DNA of 64,000 nucleotides, taken from Lysinibacillus fusiformis. Its GTDB lineage: Bacteria; Bacillota; Bacilli; Bacillales_A; Planococcaceae. A program made the translations under genes and the position numbers. Shown here in pieces: positions 57,248 to 64,000 of this stretch; positions within the stretch are counted from its first letter, which is position 1; every line of letters starts with the position of its first letter. The notes beneath the pieces are model-generated. The model saw nothing but the letters and a program-made list of their open reading frames with translations, did not search any database and had not been told where the DNA came from. The DNA lies in assembly GCF_016925635.1 (NCBI RefSeq), contig NZ_CP070490.1, forward strand, positions 868,001 to 932,000, in the 5' to 3' direction.

Positions 57248-57714
57248 GAGTGGCTCTTCTCACGGGTTGAGCGGGGTTCTCTTCTGTTTGAGCGGTTCTC
57301 CTCACGGTGTGAGCGGATCCCTCTTCTTTTAGAGCGGCTCTTCTCACACGTTGAGCGAGCTTCTCTTCTTTTGGAGCGACTCTCCCCCAGTTTGAGCGGA
57401 TCCCTCTTCTTTTGGAGCGACTCTCCCCCCAGTTTGAGCGGATCCCTCCTCTTTTAGAGCGGCTTCTCTCACAGATTGAGCGGGGTACTCTTCTTTTGGA
57501 GCGGCTCTTCTCACACGTTGAGCGGAGTTCTCTTCTTTTAGAGCGGCTCTTCTCACACGTTGAGCGGGATTCGCTTCTTTTAGAGCGGTTCTTCTCACAC
57601 GTTGAGCGGAGTTCTCTTCTTTTGAAGCGACTCTCCCCCCAGTTTGAGCGGATCCCTCTTCTTTTGGAGCGGCTTCTCTCACAGATTGAGCGGGGTATTC
57701 TTCTTTTGGAGCGG
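57248..57714 (+). repeat. Array 2: 23 GAGCG cores at 21-bp pitch
   Basis: GAGCG-type hexamers start at 57248, 57269, 57290, 57311, 57332, 57353, 57374, 57394 and then every 21 bp to 57709: 23 sites with one 20-bp step (loss of one C between 57374 and 57394). Alternate halves (GAGCGGCTCTTCTCACACGT-type and GAGCGGAGTTCTCTTCTTTT-type) make a 42-bp unit. The region is much more GC-rich than the genome. Open frames run through it by composition, but the 1-bp loss shifts frame without interrupting, arguing against protein coding. Confidence 0.9.
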
Positions 57715-57799
57715 CTCTTCTCCCAATCGTAGGGACTCCAATCAACTGATTTCATCCCTACATTGAACTGTAGTTAACCAATTGTCCCTAGATCCAATC

Positions 57800-58930
57800 T
57801 TACTTGAAAAACTGCAACCCTTTATGAATTTCACTCAGTACTTCTTCGTCCTGCTCGATAGCTTCCGCTTCATGTAAAGCTGATTGGGCCGTTTCTCCGC
57901 CTATCTTGCCCAAAGCCCATGCAGCTGTTCCTCGAATGACAGGGCGGTCATCTTTATGAAGTAAAGCAATCAGATCTGGTATGGCGGCTTCCTCTTTAAA
58001 ATGAGCAAGTGCCAAGATGGCGTTACGTTGGATAGGCTTTTTCCCACGCCATGAGCCTGAGACGTGACCATACTTCGCCTTAAATTCTCGATTGGAAATC
58101 GTTAAAAGCGGTGTCAGTAATGGCTTGGCTAGCTCTGGATCTGGCATAAATTCTTCATGCATCCAATTAATTTTCCCTTTATTTTTAGGACATACGGTCT
58201 GACATGTATCACAGCCATAAAGTCGATTACCGATATGACTACGAAACTCATCTGGCAATGTTCCCTTCGTTTGAGTCAGAAAAGCAATACAGCGCTGTGC
58301 ATTCAATTGTCCACCTTGGATTAAGGCTCCCGTTGGACAAACATCCAAGCATAGGCGACAATCTCCGCATTCATCCTCCATTGGCTTATCTGGCGCAAAT
58401 GGAATATTTGTAATGAGCTCTCCCAAATACACATAGGAACCAAATTCAGGCGTGATAATCGAGCAATTTTTGCCGCTCCAACCAATGCCTGCACGTTCTG
58501 CTACCGCTCGATCTACAAGTGCTCCTGTATCTACCATTGATTCAATACGTACACCTTCGACATGTTCCTCAAGCCAAGCAGATAATAACTTTAAACGCTC
58601 GCGTAATGCTGTATGATAATCAACACCCCATGAAGCACGGCAGAAAATTCCACGTCGCGCACCCTTTTTACCAATTGGTGCATTTTGCATACGTGAAGGG
58701 TAAGCAACCGCTATTGCTACAATACTCTCTGCTTCATCTAGTAGTTGAAGGGGTTCTGTACGTTTTTGAATATCACTTTCTTCAAATCCAGACTGATAGC
58801 CGAGCTCCTGCTGTCGACGCAATCTGTTTTTTAATTCTGTAAAGGGAGCTGCTGTTGTAAAACCTATTTTATCAACACCAATGGACATCGCATATGCCAC
58901 AAAATCATGTTGTAGGTCGTGTATGTTCAT
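57800..58930 (-). CDS. queG: Epoxyqueuosine reductase
   Basis: 376 residues. The cobalamin-dependent reductase region (VDTGALVDRAVAERAGIGWSGKNCSII) is followed by two [4Fe-4S] motifs, CGDCRLCLDVCP and CDTCQTVCP, and C-terminal HEAT-like repeats (AIPDLIALLHKDDRPVIRGTAAWALGKIG). It performs the last step of queuosine formation in tRNA. Confidence 0.95.
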   Translation of the reverse strand: MNIHDLQHDFVAYAMSIGVDKIGFTTAAPFTELKNRLRRQQELGYQSGFEESDIQKRTEPLQLLDEAESIVAIAVAYPSRMQNAPIGKKGARRGIFCRASWGVDYHTALRERLKLLSAWLEEHVEGVRIESMVDTGALVDRAVAERAGIGWSGKNCSIITPEFGSYVYLGELITNIPFAPDKPMEDECGDCRLCLDVCPTGALIQGGQLNAQRCIAFLTQTKGTLPDEFRSHIGNRLYGCDTCQTVCPKNKGKINWMHEEFMPDPELAKPLLTPLLTISNREFKAKYGHVSGSWRGKKPIQRNAILALAHFKEEAAIPDLIALLHKDDRPVIRGTAAWALGKIGGETAQSALHEAEAIEQDEEVLSEIHKGLQFFK

Positions 58931-58989
58931 TTTATTTCCAACTCCTTACATGGTACAATAATAGAAATAGATAAAGTAGGTGATGTTCA

Positions 58990-59679
58990 TTGGAAATTTC
59001 CATTAACCAATCTCTATTAACACAACATCCCGAGCTAAAAATCGGCATTATTCATTATACCAAAATTGCCGTAGCGGAATCTCCTCAAATGATTAAAGGG
59101 CGTATGCAATTGTATCAGGAAAATCTCTTTCTTGAAATGCAGGAACTTCCTGTAACACAGCGTGAGGGTATTGCAGAATGGCGACAGCTCTGGAAAAAGC
59201 TTGGTGCTGATCCAAACCGTTATCGTCACGCAGCAGAAAGCCTAATGCGTCGAATTAGTAAGCAAAACTACTTAACGCCAATTCATTCAGGTGTTGATTT
59301 AAATAATTTCTTTTCACTCCAATATGAAATGCCTATTGGACTTTATGATATCGCTCAAATCAAAGAATTTGTAGAAATTGATCTTGGTCATGACGAAATT
59401 GGTTATGATGGTTTGAATGGGCGCTTTAATACATTAGCTAATATTCTCTACAGTCGTGATGAGGTAGGAGCATTTGGCTCACCTTTTGTTGATTCTAAAC
59501 GCACAGCTGTCACAGAGGAAACAACAGGGGCGTTACATCTATTTTATCTCCGACCATCTTTAACAAATGACGCATCTAAAGAACTACTTGCATCAGCAGG
59601 GAAAATGTTTAATCAAATTCATAGCGGACATTATCAAATCGCCCTCATTTCGAATGATGAGCCATCTATAACACTATAA
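58990..59679 (+). CDS. B3/B4 tRNA-binding-domain protein
   Basis: 229 residues starting at TTG after AGGTGATG; the nearby ATG is out of frame. The B3/B4 fold of the phenylalanyl-tRNA synthetase beta chain is recognised by WRQLWKKLGADPNRYRHAAESLMRRI and NNFFSLQYEMPIGLYDIAQI. Free-standing copies may edit misacylated tRNA; no activity is proven. Sixteen bases before the next gene, so probably an operon. Confidence 0.82.
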   Translation: MEISINQSLLTQHPELKIGIIHYTKIAVAESPQMIKGRMQLYQENLFLEMQELPVTQREGIAEWRQLWKKLGADPNRYRHAAESLMRRISKQNYLTPIHSGVDLNNFFSLQYEMPIGLYDIAQIKEFVEIDLGHDEIGYDGLNGRFNTLANILYSRDEVGAFGSPFVDSKRTAVTEETTGALHLFYLRPSLTNDASKELLASAGKMFNQIHSGHYQIALISNDEPSITL

Positions 59680-59694
59680 AAAGGACGTGTTTTC

Positions 59695-60204
59695 GTGATT
59701 AATCTTGCAGAAGCTGTTAAACTAAAAAGTATTTTAGGAAAGAAAACTCAAGAGCTAGTAAGTGAACTACATCGCAGTGCTTTTGTAACAGTTGAAAAGG
59801 GACAAGCTCCTAAAACAAGTAATCGAGCCCTCCCCCTTATTGAAGCTGACTTAGCACAAGTTCGTCTAGATACACGTACATTAGACCGCCTAGTCTATGA
59901 AGCAAACATCCAAAACACAGTAGATTTTAAAGGTCAAAAGCTAGCACTAGTAGAAGCCATCGAACTAGCGACACAACTCCGTGCTGAGGCTGATTTGTGT
60001 AAAGATTTCAGTATGCGAGAAAAAGAGAGTGTAAGATTTGGCTATGGCGAAAATACAATGTTATATGAAATCGCTTTGTATGAGCCGGATGAATATCGAG
60101 AACGAGCAACGAAGCTTGAAAAAGATGCACATAAACTATCCAATCTTATCAATTCAAAAAATTACAGTATTCAAATTAACTTTGACGATTCCCGTTATTT
60201 CTAG
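59695..60204 (+). CDS. DIP1984/septicolysin-like family protein
   Basis: 169 residues from GTG preceded by AAAAAGGA. The helical N-terminus MINLAEAVKLKSILGKKTQELVSELHRSA and the DTRTLDRLVYEANIQN stretch are typical of the DIP1984 family. Function unknown. Follows the B3/B4 gene closely. Confidence 0.75.
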   Translation: MINLAEAVKLKSILGKKTQELVSELHRSAFVTVEKGQAPKTSNRALPLIEADLAQVRLDTRTLDRLVYEANIQNTVDFKGQKLALVEAIELATQLRAEADLCKDFSMREKESVRFGYGENTMLYEIALYEPDEYRERATKLEKDAHKLSNLINSKNYSIQINFDDSRYF

Positions 60205-60499
60205 CCTCGGGGCGGTGAGACTCCAAACCGAGTTGGATGTGCTGTTTTCAAATCTAGCTTTTCGGCTAATTAGTTAAAAACCAATGACAAGTTACCTGTT
60301 ACTGTATGACCGATGACTCATGACCAACTATAAGCAATGGCCATACTCAAAACAACTTGATTCCATTTGAAAACGCCATCCAAGGCTCTCCTACATTTAT
60401 GTATGGAGAGCTTTTTTATTAGCTCAAAGAATAATTTGGATGACTAGTTTGCCCCATTCAAGGACAAAATGGAAGTATCTATAGGAAAGGGGTCATACT
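60205..60499 (+). promoter_or_regulatory. Catalase leader with inverted repeat and terminator
   Basis: GAGTTGGATG...GTTTTCAAAT (60230-60253) is complementary to ATTTGAAAAC..CATCCAA..CTC (60365-60388). The right arm overlaps the left arm of the terminator that follows (60384-60419), so the two structures compete. ATGAC occurs three times in a row (near 60306-60324). No clear sigma-A promoter or PerR box is visible before the catalase. Confidence 0.4.
60384..60419 (+). terminator. Terminator upstream of the catalase gene
   Basis: GGCTCTCC-TACAT/ATGTA-TGGAGAGCTT stem with a tight loop and six-T run. It ends the upstream operon or attenuates the catalase. Confidence 0.8.
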
Positions 60500-62086
60500 A
60501 TGACACAGCAAAATGATTCAACACATGAGCAAGATATGACATTGACCAATCGACAGGGACATCCAATTACGAACAATCAAAATTTAAGAACAGTTGGTAA
60601 TCGAGGTCCTGCAACACTTGAAAATTATGATTTTCTAGAGAAGATGAGCCACTTTGACAGAGAAAGAGTTCCAGAACGGGTTGTGCATGCTCGTGGTGCT
60701 GGGGCACATGGGTATTTTGAATCCTATGGTGTTGTTGGCAATGCACCCATTTCTAAATATACACGCGCAAAAGTCTTTCAGGATAAAGGGAAGAAAACGC
60801 CTGTCTTTGTGCGCTTTTCAACTGTTATCCATGGTGGTCACTCTCCAGAAACATTACGTGATCCCCGTGGTTTTGCAGTAAAGTTTTATACAGAGGATGG
60901 CAACTGGGATTTAGTAGGTAATAATTTAAAAATCTTCTTTATCCGGGATGCACTGAAATTTCCAGATATGATTCATGCTTTTAAGCCTGACCCCATTACT
61001 AATATTCAAAACGTTGAACGTTTCTTTGATTTTTGCGCTAGCTCACCAGAAACCTTCCATATGGTAACATTCGTGTACTCTCCTTGGGGGATTCCAGCTA
61101 ATTATCGTATGATGCAGGGCTCTGGGGTTAATACGTACAAGTGGGTGAATAGTGAAGGCAAGGCAGTCCTTGTCAAATATCATTGGGAACCACTACAAGG
61201 CATTAAAAATTTAACACAAAAAGAAGCAGAAGAAATCCAACAGAAAAATTTCAATCATGCTACACAAGATTTATATGATGCTATCGAACGTGGAGACTTC
61301 CCTGAATGGGAGCTACATGTTCAAATTATGGAGGATGGCCCACACCCTGAGCTTGATTTTGATCCATTGGATGACACAAAGCTTTGGCCAAACGATCAAT
61401 TCCCATGGTATCCAGTCGGCAAAATGGTGTTAAACAAAAACCCTGAAGATTATTTTGCTGAGGTGGAACAGTCTACTTTCGGCACAGGGGTACTTGTTGA
61501 TGGCTTAGATTTCTCTGATGATAAAATGTTGCAAGGTCGTACTTTCTCTTATTCTGATACACAACGCCATCGTGTAGGAGCCAACTACTTACAGCTTCCA
61601 ATTAACGCACCTAAAAAACGTGTAGCGACCAATCAACATGGTGGGCAAATGATGTACAAGCGTGATTTGGCACCTGGCCAAAATCCACATATTAATTATG
61701 AGCCGTCCATGCTTAATGGATTAAAGGAAGCAACACAAGCGGGTAAAGAATACACACCATACATTGAAGGAAATCTTGTTCGCGAATCGATTGATCGTCA
61801 AAGTAATACCAAACAGGCCGGTGAGACTTATCGTAACTTTGAACAGTGGGAGCGCGATGAACTTCTTGAAAATTTAATAAATGATCTATCGGTCTGTCAT
61901 GAGGACATTCAAAACGCCATGATTGCTTTGGCAGAAGAAGCCGATGAAGAATATGGTCGCTTACTCAAGGAAGGTTTGCACAACGTTAGAAAAGGCTCCT
62001 CTGCATCCAAACCACTTGGCAATATCAATGGTGATCAAGCCCCACAAGATGCTATGAATAAAGGACACGATGCCGAGCCTTATTAA
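60500..62086 (+). CDS. katA: Monofunctional heme catalase
   Basis: 528 residues. The active-site His lies in [12 protein letters not shown], the distal Asn in [15 protein letters not shown], and the proximal heme ligand Tyr in [14 protein letters not shown]. The C-terminus has an added 60-residue helical tail with KGHDAEPY, longer than B. subtilis KatA. It removes hydrogen peroxide in the cytoplasm. AGGAAAGGGG precedes the ATG. Element D begins 8 bp after the stop, and no terminator hairpin remains on that side. Confidence 0.95.
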   Translation: MTQQNDSTHEQDMTLTNRQGHPITNNQNLRTVGNRGPATLENYDFLEKMSHFDRERVPERVVHARGAGAHGYFESYGVVGNAPISKYTRAKVFQDKGKKTPVFVRFSTVIHGGHSPETLRDPRGFAVKFYTEDGNWDLVGNNLKIFFIRDALKFPDMIHAFKPDPITNIQNVERFFDFCASSPETFHMVTFVYSPWGIPANYRMMQGSGVNTYKWVNSEGKAVLVKYHWEPLQGIKNLTQKEAEEIQQKNFNHATQDLYDAIERGDFPEWELHVQIMEDGPHPELDFDPLDDTKLWPNDQFPWYPVGKMVLNKNPEDYFAEVEQSTFGTGVLVDGLDFSDDKMLQGRTFSYSDTQRHRVGANYLQLPINAPKKRVATNQHGGQMMYKRDLAPGQNPHINYEPSMLNGLKEATQAGKEYTPYIEGNLVRESIDRQSNTKQAGETYRNFEQWERDELLENLINDLSVCHEDIQNAMIALAEEADEEYGRLLKEGLHNVRKGSSASKPLGNINGDQAPQDAMNKGHDAEPY

Positions 62087-62093
62087 CTAAGCT

Positions 62094-62637
62094 AAAAAAA
62101 ATCATGTCACTAGCAGAAAAAGCACTTTTGGCAAGGTGAGAGGTTGATTTCCGTTCCGCCAGCGTCCTTTCCAGGGGGCGTCCGATGAGCCGCTTCACTC
62201 ACTGCGTTCGCTCCAGGGTCTCACCTGTGACGCTAAAATCCCCTAGGAGTGACACTGGCTCCACTCCAATCAACCATTCTGCAAAAGTGTATTCTCCTGA
62301 ACAAAATAGCCCATTATTTATATGATTAGAGAGAGGATAGGCTCTTATTTCAATGTGTATTGACAACCCCTCCATAAAGAGGAGTGAACACCTTCACTTT
62401 ATTTGAAAACCTTTGCTAAAAAGGTAACACTTTTGTAGGTTGAAGTGGAAGGCTACTTGACTCCCGTGGGATAGCGAGACAGGCGAGCCTCTAAACGGAG
62501 TGGTAGCAGAGGAAGCGGCTCGGCGCTCGCCCACAGGAAAGCAAGTAGCCTGCAACGGAAATCCATTTCTACCTTTCAATTGACTGTTTTGTTTTTCAAC
62601 ACTAAAAAAAGACATTACATTTTTTGTAATGTCTTTT
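62094..62637 (-). mobile_element. Element copy D, reversed, one flanking hairpin missing
   Basis: Reverse-orientation copy with the 134-bp palindrome at 62142-62275 and the 100-bp palindrome at 62451-62550. The TGTTGAAAAAC end (near 62592-62602) abuts a terminator hairpin (62607-62637) as in the other copies. The other end stops inside the terminal repeat (AAAAAAAATCATGTCAC) next to the catalase stop, without CAACAACATG or a second hairpin. It looks like a deletion after insertion. Confidence 0.78.
62607..62637. terminator. Terminator of the cytidine deaminase gene, flanking element D
   Basis: Perfect 12-bp stem AAAAGACATTAC/GTAATGTCTTTT, 7-nt T-rich loop. Confidence 0.88.
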
Positions 62638-62640
62638 GCT

Positions 62641-63042
62641 TTATTGTTCATATGCCTTATACCAATGATATGGTTGAATTTCCTTTAATGATTTAAATAT
62701 CAATTCACCATCTGCATTCGTAATCGCTGCCTTTACATTCTCTCCCCAATAGAAAAGTCTTTCCTGACAGACTCCACAGGGTGTTAGCACTACAAATTTA
62801 GATGTTTCGTCTTTCCTAGCAACACAAATCGAATGCGTAACCTTTGTATTAAATTTGTGTGCCTCTAGAATGGCACCCGTTTCCATACATAATTCAGTAG
62901 CTGCATTAATGACCTCTGGTGCAACACTTGTTAAAATCCGACCATCTTCGGTATATAAAGCTGCAGCTCCTCCCCATCCGGAGGGATATCTTTTTACTGC
63001 TAGTGCAACCGCAGCTTCATACAGTGCTTTTTCAATATCCAT
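62641..63042 (-). CDS. Cytidine deaminase-family zinc hydrolase
   Basis: 133 residues. Zinc motifs CMETGAILEA and TPCGVCQERL are in the deaminase arrangement, the first with the catalytic Glu. The sequence resembles short cytidine/blasticidin-S deaminases rather than the classic HAE form, since the first ligand is Cys. It probably deaminates cytidine-like nucleosides. Confidence 0.85.
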   Translation of the reverse strand: MDIEKALYEAAVALAVKRYPSGWGGAAALYTEDGRILTSVAPEVINAATELCMETGAILEAHKFNTKVTHSICVARKDETSKFVVLTPCGVCQERLFYWGENVKAAITNADGELIFKSLKEIQPYHWYKAYEQ

Positions 63043-63060
63043 AGTTCCCTCTCCTCCCTA

Positions 63061-63966
63061 TCATTCATGCACGCCTGGTAATATCTTCAACACCTTTTCC
63101 TGTGCGTCTAAAATAGCCTCTGTTCCTAATGGGATCGCAATATTCGTTGTTTCATGTCCGATCTTAAAACCAGCCACGACTGGAATCCCTAAATCTGCAA
63201 AATACTCCTTCATTAATGAATGAAGTGCTGCTTCATCAGTTCCTGTCTGTGTAAATGAACCAATGATGACTCCTGCTAATTGCTCGAACTTCCTTGCTTG
63301 TTTTAAATGCTGAAGCATCGAATCAATAACCGGAATCGTTTCATTTACATCCTCTATTAATAAAATCCTGCCCTCAGTTTGCACTTCAAATTTGGTTCCT
63401 AGTGTGCTGACAAGACGATAGAGATTCCCTCCAATCATTTCACCACGTGCAATACCTCCAGCAATCGTTGTTAACGGAGAAATTGCCTCTGTATACTGAA
63501 TTTCCATAGGGGAAAATAGTTGTAAAAACATTTTCTTCGATAAATCATCCATCTTATTAGCTGACATAAGCATTGGTCCATGAAATGTCACCATATTGGC
63601 ATATTCATTAATGGCACAATGTAAATATGTAACATCAGAAAAGCCCCAGAAAATTTTAGGATTCTCCTCTATTAAGGCATAATCAATTTTTTCAGCTATT
63701 CTGGCAGAGCCATAGCCTCCCTTTACACAAAAGATTGCTTTCACTTCTGGGTTTTTCACCATGTCATGAAAATCAGCTAGTCTGATTTCATCACTACCTG
63801 CCAAATATTCATGTTTTGCATGAATTGTATCACCCACAATATAACGAAGTCCCAATTCGTCTAAAAAGGCTATTGCTTCTCCTAGTTTTTCAGGCTCTAC
63901 AAGACTTGAAAGTGCAACAACACCGACTAAATCTCCCTTTTGTAAACATGGTACGGTACTTTTCAC
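63061..63966 (-). CDS. LD-carboxypeptidase (peptidase S66, MccF/LdcA-like)
   Basis: 301 residues. Motifs: GDLVGVVALSS, CVKGGYGSARI, the nucleophile Ser in WGFSDVTYLH, a Glu in LLIEDVNE, and the catalytic His in KIGHETTNIAIPLG. Family members cleave L,D-peptides from recycled murein or inactivate microcin C. It precedes the cytidine deaminase by 18 bases on the same strand, so probably an operon. Confidence 0.9.
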   Translation of the reverse strand: MKSTVPCLQKGDLVGVVALSSLVEPEKLGEAIAFLDELGLRYIVGDTIHAKHEYLAGSDEIRLADFHDMVKNPEVKAIFCVKGGYGSARIAEKIDYALIEENPKIFWGFSDVTYLHCAINEYANMVTFHGPMLMSANKMDDLSKKMFLQLFSPMEIQYTEAISPLTTIAGGIARGEMIGGNLYRLVSTLGTKFEVQTEGRILLIEDVNETIPVIDSMLQHLKQARKFEQLAGVIIGSFTQTGTDEAALHSLMKEYFADLGIPVVAGFKIGHETTNIAIPLGTEAILDAQEKVLKILPGVHE

Positions 63967-64000
63967 AGTTATTCCTCCTCTTGTTTTCCTTATTTTAGCA

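Noticed and set aside
57248-57714. CRISPR array
   Set aside because: There are no unique spacers; both alternating halves repeat, and no cas genes are nearby.
57198-57755. 185-codon minus-strand frame (RSKRR/RSNWG repeats) and a 133-codon alternative through the phased array
   Set aside because: Several frames are open at once on both strands, and the single-base loss in the array switches the frame from RSKRRGIRSNWG to APKEEKLAQ-type repeats. The ribosome site is poor.

Overview
The window reads as chromosomal DNA of a low-GC, spore-forming Bacillota. Gene order and protein families follow the hem/ecs/yha/yhe neighbourhood of Bacillus subtilis, and the collagen-like spore-surface protein, YjcZ-type small protein and frequent TTG starts point to a Lysinibacillus-like member of the Bacillaceae/Planococcaceae. 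The genus is an inference from family resemblance only; there is no rRNA in the window.

Layout. 1-4.2 kb: the end of a TPR glycosyltransferase and a very large collagen-like (BclA-type) surface protein. 4.2-8.5 kb: heme genes hemE, hemH, hemY, with the heme monooxygenase hmoB divergent. 8.6-15.4 kb: ecsAB, hit, trpP (with a probable TRAP-binding leader), yhaH, scoC, small membrane or sporulation proteins and the foldase lipoprotein prsA. 16-25 kb: a chemoreceptor, the yhaO-yhaN-yhaM nuclease operon, yhzD, an enoyl-CoA hydratase and trhO. 25-38.6 kb: a flavoprotein, T-box-controlled serA, an ECF sigma factor with a membrane partner, a HAD phosphatase, a ComEC-like lipoprotein, a glycerate kinase/GntP operon facing a CdaR regulator, and hemZ. 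38.7-48.7 kb: small unknowns, an RNase HI-like protein, yheBA, yheE, a CNNM transporter, a CDF transporter and a WYL regulator. 49-57 kb: a SARP-type pseudo-response regulator, an AirSR/YhcYZ-like two-component system, bdbC, a pseudouridine synthase, an aldo-keto reductase, catE and trmL. 57-64 kb: a phased repeat array, queG, a B3/4-domain protein, a catalase, a cytidine deaminase and an LD-carboxypeptidase.

The most unusual material is not protein-coding. First, four copies of a roughly 500-570 bp element (around 15.5, 40.3, 53.8 and 62.3 kb) each carry a 100-bp and a 133/134-bp imperfect inverted repeat. Three of them are flanked on both sides by a copy of the local rho-independent terminator: the two flanking hairpins match each other but differ between loci. 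This looks like a mobile element that targets and duplicates terminators. Second, two arrays (25.1 and 57.2-57.7 kb) place a GAGCG core exactly every 21 bp, i.e. two helical turns, with unrelated sequence between cores. Third, four 11-bp direct repeats end 8 bp before a -10 box upstream of the SARP-type gene, the layout expected of a SARP operator. Fourth, a 107-bp GC-rich structured segment at 14.04-14.15 kb matches nothing I recognise.

How the genes work together: hemE/hemH/hemY are the late coproporphyrin-dependent heme steps, with hmoB as the opposing heme-degrading function and hemZ as an oxygen-independent alternative. ScoC, PrsA and EcsAB form the protease, secretion and exoprotein cluster known from Bacillus. 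CdaR probably controls glycerate uptake and phosphorylation. All function statements are homology-based readings of the sequence; no search was run.
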